A stretch of DNA of 64,000 bases from an uncultured bacterium. Its GTDB lineage: Bacteria; Patescibacteriota; Saccharimonadia; Saccharimonadales; Saccharimonadaceae. Below, piece by piece: positions 24,139-33,543 of the stretch. The notes below the pieces were generated by a model. The model did no database searches, was not told where the DNA came from, and saw nothing but the letters and a program-made list of their open reading frames with translations. The position numbers and the translations under genes are program-made. Positions within the stretch are counted from its first letter, which is position 1; the number at the start of each line of letters is the position of its first letter. The stretch is taken from positions 1 through 64,000 of the forward strand of contig CAIUKF010000013.1 of NCBI GenBank assembly GCA_903899655.1, written 5' to 3'.

Positions 24139-27060
24139 CTAAACGACGATATTTACCAACCGGCCAGGGACATAAATCACCTTGGTCGGTTTTTTGTTGC
24201 CCATGAATATTTGAACATTGGCATCATTTAATGCTAATTGTTTGATATCGTCCTCGGTGGCATCGGATACCACACTTAATTTAGCGCGTAATTTGCCGTT
24301 AACTTGGACGACAATTGTAATTGTATCCATCTGTAAATATTGATTGTCCCAAGTTGGCCAATGGTCAACATGAATCGTATCAGTGTGCCCCATTTGGCTC
24401 CACAACTCTTCAGTAATATGTGGTGCGAATGGAGATAGAATTTGTAACAAACTTTCAACCGCATATGTCCAAGCTGGTGATTTACCCACTGGATATTGGA
24501 CTTTTAATTTGTAGTAATTATTAACCGCTTCCATCATTGATGAAATAGCGGTGTTAAATTTGTCATCGTTAATATCGGCTGACACCTTTTTGGCAGTGCG
24601 ATGAGCCGTCACCAATATTTCTTTAACGGCAGTATCAGTTAAATTAACTTCACCAGCGTCAATGTATTCTTGGGCCAACGTCCAAACACGGTTCAAAAAT
24701 CGGTAAGTGCCAGGTACACCACGGGTATCCCATGGAGCTTCCAAATCATACGGCGCGATAAACATTTCGTAAACGCGCAAACTGTCGGCACCATAACCAC
24801 TGTCCATAATTTCCAGTGGGTCAATTGTGTTGCCTTTTGACTTACTCATTTTGGTACCGTCTGGCGCCAAAATATAGGCGTTGTACATCATGCGACCAAA
24901 TGGTTCGGGTGTTGATACTAGTCCTAATTTATAGAAGAATCGCATCCAAAAACGTGAATATAACAGATGGGCAACAGCATGGTCGGCGCCATTATAAAAG
25001 TCGACTGGCCCCCAGTGTTTTTCAACCTCTGGATCCCACGCCTGATTGTCATTAAATGGATCCAAATAGCGCAAGAAATACCAGCTGCTGCAAGCATAGC
25101 CATCCAAAGTATCGGTTTCACGCAAGGCTGGCTTGCCACAAGTTGGACAAGTTGTATTAACCCAATCGGTTGCACTAGCTAGGGCTGAAGTTGCACCGCC
25201 ACGAGGTTTGAAATCTTCTAATTCTGGCAAAATGACTGGTAATTGGTCATCAGGTACGGCTACGGCGCCGTGTTCGGGACAGTGAATAATTGGAATTGGC
25301 GCGCCCCAATAACGTTGACGACTAATCAACCAGTCACGCATTTTGTAGGTTGTTTTTGATTTGCCTGTTGCCTGCTGTTCTAACCAGTCAACAATTTGCT
25401 CGCGAGCATCTGATGATTCCATACCATCAAACTGGCCACTATTCATTAGTATACCTTCGCTTGAGATTGGCGTTTCGTGATTTAATTGCTCCCAGACTAA
25501 TTTTTGGTGAGCTGGAGTTAAACGATTTAGCACCTCGGCTTCATCAACCCAAACTAACGTATGTAAATTCTGTTCATTGCTATCAATTTTGCCTTGACCG
25601 TCCAAACTATCGATTTCAGCCAACAAAACGTGTGATATAGCTTTACGATTTTGACTTTTATGAGACGCGCAATATTGAGCAGCCGTAATCCAACGAAGCT
25701 GTTTTACAATCGTGACATTATTAATGGCTGCTTCTTCGCTTATCTCGGCCCTGGCGGCGTCCTCAACAGATTGGCCGTCTTCGATACCACCCATAATTGC
25801 AGTTGTGATACCATCTAGACTGTTGTGCCAATCTAGCAGCGCAAATTTACCAGTCGATTTGTCACGTAAATGAACGATTACAGTTTCACGAACTACCTCA
25901 TCAAAACCAGCCTGTGGAGGGTTAATCGGATCAATCGAACACGGCATAATAACCTGTGTAATTGGCAGATTAAACTTTTCAGCAAAAGCAAAGTCGCGTT
26001 CGTCGTGCGCTGGAACAGCCATAATTGCACCCGTTCCATAGCCAGATAAAACATAATCAGCTATCCAAATTGGCAATTTGTTACCATTAACTGGGTTGAT
26101 GGCGTAACTGCCCGTAAAGACACCGGTTTTTTCGCGCGATTCGTTCATGCGCTCGATTTCGGACTTGCGTGCCGCATCGGCAATGTAATTTTCAACTGAT
26201 TGACGTGTTTCGTCATTGACTAAAGTTTTAACTAATTCATGTTCAGGCGACAAAACAATAAACGTTGCACCAAATAAGGTGTCAGGGCGAGTAGTAAAGA
26301 CGGTAATTATTCCCCTGTTCCCTATTTCCGAATCCCCATCCCCCGAATTTGCAACTGCAAATTCCACTTCGGCGCCAACTGAACGGCCAATCCAATTTTT
26401 TTGCATGGTTTTGACCATTTCGGTCCAATTCAAATCGTCAGTCGCATCCAACATTTCGTCAGCGTATTCAGTAATCTTGAAAAACCATTGTTTTAGATTT
26501 TTCTTTGATACTTGATTGCCACAACGCCAACATTTGCCATCAATTACTTGCTCGTTTGCCAAGACAGTTTGATCGGTCTCACACCACCACTGTGGGCTTT
26601 GCTTTTGATAAGCTAAATCATGTTTATACAGCTGATTGAATATCCACTGTGTCCATTTGTAATAAGATGGGTCAGCTGTGCTGATTTCTTTGGACCAGTC
26701 ATAACTATAACCTAATCGCTTTAATTGCTTTTTGAAATTAACTTTGGCTTCATCGTGTGCGACACGTGGGGTTTTGCCAATTTTAATTGCATAATTTTCA
26801 ACTGGTAACCCAAAAGAATCCCAACCGATAGGATTATAGGCGTTGTAACCTTGCTGACGTTTAGCGCGCACTTTGATATCACTAAATTGAAAAGTTCGGC
26901 CGTGTCCAGTGTGAATACCAGCGCCCGTGATGCCTGGCAACATGCTCATACCGTAATATTTAGGTTTACTGTGGTCAGAAAAATCCACTTTATACGTACC
27001 ATTACGTTCCCAGACGTCTTGCCACTTTTGTTCAATTTCGGTTGGATTATAGCGCTTCAT
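24139..27060 (-). CDS. leuS: Leucyl-tRNA synthetase with a NUDIX-like insertion in the editing region
   Basis: 973 residues, about 100 longer than the usual bacterial enzyme. The HIGH motif appears as HTGHGR near 48, KMSKSKGN near 735, and the editing domain has YGTGAIMAVPAHDERDFAFA near 340-360. Between the editing domain and GILMNSGQFDGM lies an extra block at about residues 388-524 with a NUDIX-box-like GGIEDGQSVEDAARAE then ISEEAAI, and WVDEAEVLNRL at its end. The Arg of REUxEE is Ala here, so hydrolase activity is doubtful. A second short insertion near 238-253 (NSGDGDSEIGNRGI) coincides with a dispersed G-rich repeat. Charges tRNA-Leu in the cytoplasm. Confidence 0.95.
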   Translation of the reverse strand: MKRYNPTEIEQKWQDVWERNGTYKVDFSDHSKPKYYGMSMLPGITGAGIHTGHGRTFQFSDIKVRAKRQQGYNAYNPIGWDSFGLPVENYAIKIGKTPRVAHDEAKVNFKKQLKRLGYSYDWSKEISTADPSYYKWTQWIFNQLYKHDLAYQKQSPQWWCETDQTVLANEQVIDGKCWRCGNQVSKKNLKQWFFKITEYADEMLDATDDLNWTEMVKTMQKNWIGRSVGAEVEFAVANSGDGDSEIGNRGIITVFTTRPDTLFGATFIVLSPEHELVKTLVNDETRQSVENYIADAARKSEIERMNESREKTGVFTGSYAINPVNGNKLPIWIADYVLSGYGTGAIMAVPAHDERDFAFAEKFNLPITQVIMPCSIDPINPPQAGFDEVVRETVIVHLRDKSTGKFALLDWHNSLDGITTAIMGGIEDGQSVEDAARAEISEEAAINNVTIVKQLRWITAAQYCASHKSQNRKAISHVLLAEIDSLDGQGKIDSNEQNLHTLVWVDEAEVLNRLTPAHQKLVWEQLNHETPISSEGILMNSGQFDGMESSDAREQIVDWLEQQATGKSKTTYKMRDWLISRQRYWGAPIPIIHCPEHGAVAVPDDQLPVILPELEDFKPRGGATSALASATDWVNTTCPTCGKPALRETDTLDGYACSSWYFLRYLDPFNDNQAWDPEVEKHWGPVDFYNGADHAVAHLLYSRFWMRFFYKLGLVSTPEPFGRMMYNAYILAPDGTKMSKSKGNTIDPLEIMDSGYGADSLRVYEMFIAPYDLEAPWDTRGVPGTYRFLNRVWTLAQEYIDAGEVNLTDTAVKEILVTAHRTAKKVSADINDDKFNTAISSMMEAVNNYYKLKVQYPVGKSPAWTYAVESLLQILSPFAPHITEELWSQMGHTDTIHVDHWPTWDNQYLQMDTITIVVQVNGKLRAKLSVVSDATEDDIKQLALNDANVQIFMGNKKPTKVIYVPGRLVNIVV

Positions 27061-27130
27061 ATTAGATGTAGTATAACAAATTCACCCCCGATACGCTACC
27101 GGGGGTGAAATATTATTGTCTATTCAAATC

Positions 27131-28477
27131 TTATTGATATGTACTATGAAACGAATCGTAGGCTTGTTGAATGTACGAGCTCAATTCGGTCAACGAAATC
27201 GATGTTGCAGGTGTATCAATTGTCACCTTTTGATTAAACTGGGGTACGATGACGGCCGTAAAGCTATTGTTTGCATCAGATGAGCCACTAAAATCAATTT
27301 TGGTAATTTGGTGTGACCAATAATCGATTGATAGTATTAACTTCGAGGAATAATCTGTGCTCGAACTCGAGCTTGTATTGTCTTTGATGCTATTTTCATC
27401 AATCGTGAAGCTGCTGTCGCAATCATGAATTGCATTATAAATCTTGGTGGTTTTTAGACTGGCTATGAATGCTTTCAACCCAGTAGTTGAGCCCTTGATC
27501 TGAAAATTAAAGTTACCATCTTTTTGACCTAAGTCCTTATCGATTAGCAAGAATGGATTCTTTTTATAAGCATCGATGACTTCGACGACTTGAGTGCTAT
27601 CATTTTCAAATTTCGTCATAGCATCATTAACACAGGTCTTTGTCGTAGCATACGTAGAACTATATTGTTTGATGTCAGCGCTGGATATTTTAACCCATGT
27701 GCCATCAATTTTTGAGACTAAATTGTCGATTGAATCTGAAATAGTCGAACCAGTATCGATACCCATCGCTGTTTTTGCTTCAGCAACTATGCTAGTGAGG
27801 TTTGATAATTTAAAATACAGATCACCGTTTTTATCTATCAATGCACTAGTATCAATTGAATAACTTTTACCACTATAAGTGGCCGTTATTTTGACATCCA
27901 AACTTCCTGTTGCATAATCAGCTTGTTTTGTCGTAATTGAAATTTTTACTTTTGTGCCGTTGCTGTCAATATTGATATCACTGGAATAAATTGAGGCCTT
28001 TGATATCACAGCATTAACAATTGCATCAGACAATACTTTTTGAGGGTCTTGATACCAATAATTAAAGCCTAATGCTGTAAAACTAATCGACAAGGCAAGG
28101 ATTATCGAAATCACTACACCTGCAATAAACTTTTTACTCTTTTTTGGTTTTGTAACCACAGGTTGAGCGGAACTAAGATCAGGGACAATCGGCTGTGGTG
28201 TTGTAGTTTGTACTACACCTGGGCTAATCACTGGAGTTTCTGTTGCCACTACAGGGTCTGAAGACACTGGAACTACTGGCGTCGACGCAAGATTTGCTGC
28301 GGGCGCAGGGTTAAAAATAGGTGTTGGTGTCGGGGTAATTACAGGGTCAAGATTCAATTGCGCAATCGGCTCATCAGGCGTAACTACGGGCTGAGGTGCT
28401 AGATTGGTATCATTTTGCGGTATTATATCTTGGATTGGCGCTATTGGTTGCTGATTTTCTTGTGGTTCGTCGGGCAC
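27131..28477 (-). CDS. Large single-pass membrane protein with Pro/Thr N-terminus, function unknown
   Basis: 448 residues from a GTG start preceded by AAAGGA. Residues 1-130 are Pro/Val/Thr/Gln-rich and would be cytoplasmic; a helix follows at about 137-158 (FIAGVVISIILALSISF). The outside part of about 290 residues alternates strands with KVSITTK-like segments and has two cysteines (KTCVNDAM, HDCDSSF) that may pair. It resembles lineage-specific surface proteins seen repeatedly in CPR genomes. No enzyme motif found. Confidence 0.68.
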   Translation of the reverse strand: MPDEPQENQQPIAPIQDIIPQNDTNLAPQPVVTPDEPIAQLNLDPVITPTPTPIFNPAPAANLASTPVVPVSSDPVVATETPVISPGVVQTTTPQPIVPDLSSAQPVVTKPKKSKKFIAGVVISIILALSISFTALGFNYWYQDPQKVLSDAIVNAVISKASIYSSDINIDSNGTKVKISITTKQADYATGSLDVKITATYSGKSYSIDTSALIDKNGDLYFKLSNLTSIVAEAKTAMGIDTGSTISDSIDNLVSKIDGTWVKISSADIKQYSSTYATTKTCVNDAMTKFENDSTQVVEVIDAYKKNPFLLIDKDLGQKDGNFNFQIKGSTTGLKAFIASLKTTKIYNAIHDCDSSFTIDENSIKDNTSSSSSTDYSSKLILSIDYWSHQITKIDFSGSSDANNSFTAVIVPQFNQKVTIDTPATSISLTELSSYIQQAYDSFHSTYQ

Positions 28478-28545
28478 AAAAATCCTTTAATAAATTATGC
28501 TAAATATTAATTTAATATTAACATAAGTGTGATATATTAGTGACT

Positions 28546-29823
28546 TTATTTTGAGAAGAACGCATTTTTACGAGCCATCCACTCTGGTGATTGGCGGACT
28601 AATTTTGTCTCATCGGCAGTTGAGTGTAAAACTACTTTGACAGCTTCCTCTAAAAAGATTCCGCCTTCAGAGCCCTTAAACAAAATCGCCGCACCTTCTT
28701 CTATAACACTACGAACAAAAGCACCAGCCTGAAGTGAGTTTTTGAAGCTTTTTACTTGGCAACCGCGTGCCTTAGCAGCAGGAGCAAGATATTTTTCAGC
28801 ATCATCGCCAACAGTTATTACCCAAGCTAGGCCATTTGGATCACACAACTTACCGATTGCTTCGTGTTCAACCTGCGATGTTAAACCAAGCTCATTCATG
28901 CTACCTAAGACTGCGATTCGTTGTGGCACCGATAAACGATATAATTCACGTAATGATGACTCTGCAGCCAGCGGACTAGAATTATATGTATCATCGATAA
29001 TTGTCGTATTGTCAGCACCACGTAACACGTTCATACGTCCTGGTAGTGACCGAATTTTCGATAAACCACTGGCAACTTCGGTCGCACTTAGACCTAATTT
29101 AACAGCTACGGCACCAGCAGCAATCGCTGGTCGCAGTGGATGCTCGCCAATCACATGAATCTCGGTCGGTACTGGATCTAACCATTCAGGCGCCACAAAA
29201 GCACCAACATGACCACCGTCTGCCGTATAATCTTGACTAATAAAATGATACTCCGAAATATTGCTGGTTCCATAAGTATTAACGTTGCCATTAGTCAAAT
29301 ACTTGGCATACATTTCGTCAACATCATCACGATTAATTAAAGCCTTCTGTGAAAAGTTTGCCACCGCCAATTCTTCACGCGCTACTGCTTCCATATCGCG
29401 AAAATACTCCATATGTTCAGGCGAAACTGCCGTCACAACACCAATGTCAGGTTGTAAATAGGTGCTAAAATGTTGAACCTGACCAATACGATCCGACCCA
29501 AGCTCTTGGACAATAACATCAACGTCAGTTGGGGCTGCGATTCGTTCTTTGGCGGCTTTGAAAACTTCCAACCAAGCCCTAATGCTTTTTAACTGTTCGG
29601 GATATTCAATCCCCAACACCGCTAGTGGTGTACTCATATGAGTATTGTGATTACCTTCATGTAAACGCACCCTGAAACGTTCAGACAACACCGTCGCAAT
29701 AGCAACTTTGGTGCTGGTTTTACCAACACTACCCGTGACGACAACTAATTTAATCTCGGGGTGCTGGACAAAATATTCTTTGACGTATTTTTCTAATCGT
29801 TTTTGAACAAAAGCTTTAAACAT
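28546..29823 (-). CDS. Mur ligase family protein, MurF-like
   Basis: 425 residues. ATP-binding loop VVVTGSVGKTSTKVAI near 29-44 with EGNHNTH shortly after, a central-domain PEHMEYF, and the C-terminal-domain entry DDTYNSSPLAAESSL near 273-287 are typical of MurF (UDP-MurNAc-tripeptide:D-Ala-D-Ala ligase), although the N-terminal UMP-binding domain is reduced, so a MurF relative is possible. With Ddl in the same window a wall-precursor role is sensible. TATAAT lies 7 bases before the ATG. Confidence 0.78.
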   Translation of the reverse strand: MFKAFVQKRLEKYVKEYFVQHPEIKLVVVTGSVGKTSTKVAIATVLSERFRVRLHEGNHNTHMSTPLAVLGIEYPEQLKSIRAWLEVFKAAKERIAAPTDVDVIVQELGSDRIGQVQHFSTYLQPDIGVVTAVSPEHMEYFRDMEAVAREELAVANFSQKALINRDDVDEMYAKYLTNGNVNTYGTSNISEYHFISQDYTADGGHVGAFVAPEWLDPVPTEIHVIGEHPLRPAIAAGAVAVKLGLSATEVASGLSKIRSLPGRMNVLRGADNTTIIDDTYNSSPLAAESSLRELYRLSVPQRIAVLGSMNELGLTSQVEHEAIGKLCDPNGLAWVITVGDDAEKYLAPAAKARGCQVKSFKNSLQAGAFVRSVIEEGAAILFKGSEGGIFLEEAVKVVLHSTADETKLVRQSPEWMARKNAFFSK

Positions 29824-29877
29824 AATTACAATTATAACCTAAACCCACCACAAAACACACGGCCATAAATAGTATTC

Positions 29878-30086
29878 GGCTATTGGAATATGGCTATTGG
29901 AAGGTGGCAAAAGTTAGCCAATAACCACTTTCTAATGATGCAATGTTTTAACTCTGTTAGAGCACCGACCTTGAGAAGTGTTATTTTGTGCATGTTTTTC
30001 AAGACATAATTTATACAAGGTCCAACTCTGAAATAAACCATAGAATGTATTAACTGCTATATTCCAATAGCCATATTCCAATAGCC
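29878..30086. repeat. 209-bp inverted-repeat element, copy 1
   Basis: Bounded by GGCTATTGGAATATGGCTAT and its perfect complement at 30064-30086. The central part shares a nearly invariant block of about 50 bases with the copy at 33151, including CTGTTAGAGCACCGACC and TTGAGAAGTGTTATTTTGTG. It has no reading frame. It resembles a MITE or a mobile structured RNA. Confidence 0.75.
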
Positions 30087-30096
30087 CCTAAGATGC

Positions 30097-30969
30097 CTAC
30101 TTTAACTTACGATGTATTTGCAAAATAGCACCAACCGTAAAGACAACAAACAAACTAGTTAAAATCGCAACAATTAAACTATAACTAAGTGTAAAGTCAC
30201 CGACTTTAATCACTATACCAAAAAACTCCTTAATCTTTGTCAATGCTTCACTATTACCTGATACTAACTTATCTAAGTCTTGTTGTACAAAAGTCGATCG
30301 CATCAATGACGCAGCTTGTGAAAACGGCAATAAATTAATTACGTTATCGACCGTTTTTGGCAATGTACCAACTGGTACATAAACTGCCGCCAAAAATCCA
30401 GATGCCGTACCAACAATAATATTGAATGACGAAAAAGCTGCCAAGCTTTTAATAAACGTTACGATAAAACTATTCAAGGCTGAAAATACTGCGCACAATA
30501 ACACCAAAATTGCATATGATAGTGCCGCATTTTGAACAGATAGTAACTGGCCACCCCTGGCAACAATATACAGTTCACTTAGGATGAAAACAATTGTCGT
30601 CATAAATAGCGAAATGACAAATGTCGATGCCAAATAAGCCATCACAATTTTGCTGCTTTTGATTGGCGAAACGGCGAAATCTTTGAACCTATCACTAGCA
30701 CGATCGGCTACAAAAACTTGAATCGCAGCCAAACTGGTGGTGGCGGTTACAATCGTTAATATACCTGCAAATACCCATGTGATTGCAAAATTATCAAGAT
30801 CGGTTGCACTGGCCCCAGGAAAGACATTCTTTAAACCTTCAGATTGAACGGCCCCCAAAAAAACCACATACAAAACAAACATAATAACCGGACCAAGTAG
30901 TGAAAAGAAAACACTTGAACGATCACGGAAAAACAGTTGAATATTGCGCTTCATTAAACTAAATATCAT
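30097..30969 (-). CDS. ABC-2 type transporter permease
   Basis: 290 residues with six helices and a large outside loop after helix 1, the layout of ABC-2 (DrrB-type) permeases. SPIKSSKIVMAYLAST marks the coupling helix region and LPFSQAASLMRST the re-entrant segment before the last helices. It lies 2 bases after the ATPase gene. Such pairs export drugs, lipids or polysaccharide; substrate unknown. Confidence 0.85.
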   Translation of the reverse strand: MIFSLMKRNIQLFFRDRSSVFFSLLGPVIMFVLYVVFLGAVQSEGLKNVFPGASATDLDNFAITWVFAGILTIVTATTSLAAIQVFVADRASDRFKDFAVSPIKSSKIVMAYLASTFVISLFMTTIVFILSELYIVARGGQLLSVQNAALSYAILVLLCAVFSALNSFIVTFIKSLAAFSSFNIIVGTASGFLAAVYVPVGTLPKTVDNVINLLPFSQAASLMRSTFVQQDLDKLVSGNSEALTKIKEFFGIVIKVGDFTLSYSLIVAILTSLFVVFTVGAILQIHRKLK

Positions 30970-30971
30970 AA

Positions 30972-31880
30972 CTAAGCCTCCTCACCTTGTTTAGTCAATT
31001 CCAAAAATACGTCATCCATATTACCGTGAACGAATTCAAAGTCTTTGATAACTGATTCATATTTTTTCAGCAAACTCATCGCACCCTTGCTAGATTCAAC
31101 ATTTATAATAATCGCGTCGTTTTTGACACTAAATTTGATCTTGTCTTTTTGTAAACTTGCAACTAATTCTTTGTGGCGAATGCCGACTAATTTTAATTTG
31201 TCATGGCTAAAGTCAGCTCGCAAACTTTGTGGCGTTCCGCTGGCAACATAATTACCATTGTTGATAACATAAACCATGTCAGCTCGTTCGGTTTCTTCCA
31301 TATAATGAGTTGTCAAAAACACTGTTAAGCCTGACTTTTTTTGTAAATCATAAATCGTTTGCCAAACGTTTTCACGACTAGCTGGGTCAAGGCCCGCTGT
31401 TGGTTCATCCAAAAATAATATGTTTGGTTTGTGCACCAAAGCCCTGGCAATATCTGCTCGGCGTTTTTGACCACCAGACAAAGTACCGTAACGTTGGTCT
31501 AAGAATACATCCAAATCAAGAGTTTTTGATAATTCATGTATCCTTGCATTTATGTCAATATCAAGATTATAAAATGCCGCACGACTAGCAATATTTTCTC
31601 GAACCGTCAGCAAATCGTCCAACAAAGAAGTTTGAAAAACGACACCAATTTCGCGACGGATCAAATCATCATCAGTCCCGACCTTATGACCGTTTACTGT
31701 GATATTGCCGCTATTAATTTTATTGGTAGTCGTAATGCAACCAATTGTCGTACTTTTACCTGAACCGTTAGTACCCAAAAAGGCAAAAACCGAACCTTTT
31801 TCGACTTCTAATGATATGCCATTAACAGCCGTTAGTTGCCCATATTTTTTAACTAGATTTTTGATAATTATTGACTTCAT
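30972..31880 (-). CDS. ABC-2 type transporter ATP-binding protein
   Basis: 302 residues: Walker A FLGTNGSGKSTTI near 32-44, signature LSGGQKRRADIARAL near 134-148, Walker B ILFLDEPTAGLDP, H-loop LTTHYMEE. The C-terminal 80 residues form a DrrA-type extension ending DVFLELTKQGEE. It pairs with the adjacent permease. The ATG lies right after a TATAAT string, so the exact transcription start is uncertain. Confidence 0.9.
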   Translation of the reverse strand: MKSIIIKNLVKKYGQLTAVNGISLEVEKGSVFAFLGTNGSGKSTTIGCITTTNKINSGNITVNGHKVGTDDDLIRREIGVVFQTSLLDDLLTVRENIASRAAFYNLDIDINARIHELSKTLDLDVFLDQRYGTLSGGQKRRADIARALVHKPNILFLDEPTAGLDPASRENVWQTIYDLQKKSGLTVFLTTHYMEETERADMVYVINNGNYVASGTPQSLRADFSHDKLKLVGIRHKELVASLQKDKIKFSVKNDAIIINVESSKGAMSLLKKYESVIKDFEFVHGNMDDVFLELTKQGEEA

Positions 31881-31933
31881 ATTATAAATACTACCATCAA
31901 TAGCGCATGAGACAAAGAATACTATGACCTAAA

Positions 31934-32923
31934 CTATACTCCGAAACGATTTCGAGTATCTGTAAAGTTTTGCTGAATTTCGGCCGGATTAAGAACACGG
32001 TTATATATTCTGAAATCTTGCAATAAACCTTTATATCCCCAACCACCAGTAAAATAATTATTTAGATATAATGAAGTCCAACCACTTAAGTTAACACCAG
32101 TTGCGACATATTGATGCCAAACGCCGTTTCTGGTATCTGTCGTCGAAGCAACACCGTCTTGGTAAGTCAAGATTGATAATCCAGCATTGCCGTGATAAAA
32201 AGCACCTGATGATATTGCCATTAAAAAGTAAGCTGTACTTTGGCCGCCCAAAATTAACCATTGAGTACTATCGACTGATTTTCTCCAAAATGTAACCGAG
32301 CAGTTTGTTAGACTAGCGCGGCTAACATTAGATAAATTTACATACCCTGTTGTGCCATCAAAGGTGAAGGCTCCGTGGTCGCCAGCCGTATAGGTTACGC
32401 CACCGACCAGTGCATTCGTGGTTGCATTGCCACTTAAATCAGTCCATATCGTGCCAGATCCTGGGTATGATGCAGTGTTTTCAGCGTCCAGATACAATGC
32501 CAAACCATAATTGATACAATCACCAGATACTGATGTGCTGTCATTAGTGATTTTATAACTTGTTGTTCCTTTGGTTGCCGAAACGCAAAATGTCTGAGGG
32601 CTAACATTATTGTTAAACCCGTATCTTAAAGTCGTACCTGGACTAACTGATACTCCTTTATTGCCATTCGCCGCAGCTAACGATACTGGATACCCACTAC
32701 TAATAATCTGATCTAACTTTAATACATTTGAAACACTAGTTAAATCTGATTGTAGCGAAGCAATTGTAGCGCGCTGAGAAATGCCGTTATAGCTGACTAA
32801 TGTTACAGCAGCCAAGATACCGATGACGACTACAACAACTAATAGTTCGACAATAGTAAAACCATTCGACTCTCTACGCTCTCTCATGGCCTGGCGACCA
32901 CTATCTTCAGCACCGATATACAT
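31934..32923 (-). CDS. Prepilin-like protein with LamG domain (second copy)
   Basis: 329 residues. A prepilin signal follows a 20-residue basic/acidic leader: NGFTIVELLVVVVVIGILAA, with cleavage expected between Gly and Phe. A short pilin region with QRATIASLQSDLTSVS parallels the first copy (QKANLAAMQSDLSSIS). From about residue 140 a LamG-like domain runs to DFRIYNRVLNPAEIQQNF. TATACT is 6 bases before the ATG. Unlike the gene at 15435 there is no dinucleotide tract. Likely a minor pilin adhesin. Confidence 0.8.
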   Translation of the reverse strand: MYIGAEDSGRQAMRERRESNGFTIVELLVVVVVIGILAAVTLVSYNGISQRATIASLQSDLTSVSNVLKLDQIISSGYPVSLAAANGNKGVSVSPGTTLRYGFNNNVSPQTFCVSATKGTTSYKITNDSTSVSGDCINYGLALYLDAENTASYPGSGTIWTDLSGNATTNALVGGVTYTAGDHGAFTFDGTTGYVNLSNVSRASLTNCSVTFWRKSVDSTQWLILGGQSTAYFLMAISSGAFYHGNAGLSILTYQDGVASTTDTRNGVWHQYVATGVNLSGWTSLYLNNYFTGGWGYKGLLQDFRIYNRVLNPAEIQQNFTDTRNRFGV

Positions 32924-32982
32924 GGATTAAGTATAAGCGTAATTAACAGTCGTGACAAGAAACTACAAGATTAGTAATCAAC

Positions 32983-33102
32983 AAAAACCCGCCCTAATGA
33001 CTAGGACGGGTCAATTTTTCGCTGTTGCGCGCCCACCCGGGGCACGTTTTTGTTTGAACATGTTTGTTTTAGCGCAAAGGTTACCCCTTATGCGCACCAG
33101 CT
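32983..33102 (-). ncRNA. Candidate small structured RNA with terminator
   Basis: On the minus strand a GATAATAAT box (about 33109-33117) is followed by a hairpin GCGCATAAGG...CCTTTGCGC, then a stem with GTGCCC/GGGCGCGC and a hairpin ACCCGTCCT/AGGGCGGGT plus TTTTTG. No family was recognised: SRP, tmRNA and 6S signatures are absent. Confidence 0.35.
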
Positions 33103-33129
33103 ACATGATTATTATCACCCTTTAGTCTC

Positions 33130-33149
33130 CAAAACGCAAGCGTTTTGAG
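33130..33149. terminator. Short perfect hairpin
   Basis: CAAAACGCAAGCGTTTTG is a perfect palindrome next to the inverted-repeat element; it could terminate transcription from either side. No gene reads directly into it. Confidence 0.35.
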
Positions 33150-33150
33150 T

Positions 33151-33347
33151 GGCTATTGGAATTTGGCTATTGGAAGGTAGCAAAAGCTAGCTAGTAGTCA
33201 TTGCCTAATAATGCAATGCTTTTCCTCTGTTAGAGCACCGACCTTGAGAAGTGTTATTTTGTGCATGTTTTTCAAGACACTGCTTTTGCAAAGTTCAGCC
33301 TTTGAATCTATTATCTGCCATATTCTAATAGCCATATTCCAATAGCC
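33151..33347. repeat. 197-bp inverted-repeat element, copy 2
   Basis: Ends GGCTATTGGAATTTGGCTAT and CCATATTCCAATAGCC are complementary. The core shared with 29878-30086 is almost identical over about 50 bases, while flanking arms have diverged. Internal hairpins CTCTGTTAGAG and CTTGA...TCAAG suggest RNA structure. Confidence 0.75.
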
Positions 33348-33463
33348 ACCTACCCCAATTCCGCTCATACTAGTATTTTTCATCAAAGTATGCTTAAATA
33401 GGGATGTTCAGAAGCACACGCATATAAAGGCAAAAGGCGGGCGCTTACCTTTAATTAGGTAAT

Positions 33464-33530
33464 CTCTCTTCTTCGCATAATAAATAGTGAATTGGTCGAT
33501 CTGACAATAATAAATCAGATTAAGAAGAAA
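33464..33530 (+). promoter_or_regulatory. Structured 5' leader of the RRM gene
   Basis: ATCTGA/TCAGAT forms a hairpin at 33499-33520 within a longer CTTCTT/AAGAAG pairing, and ATAATAAAT occurs twice. Unlike most genes here, this one has a long leader, which suggests post-transcriptional control as seen for RNA-binding cold-response genes; inference. Confidence 0.4.
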
Positions 33531-33543
33531 AGAGTACCTACAT

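Noticed and set aside
32983-33102. SRP RNA, tmRNA or RNase P RNA
   Set aside because: None of the hallmark sequences (GGAAGGAAGCAGC-like loop, tRNA-like acceptor with tag frame, GAGGAAAGTC) is present.
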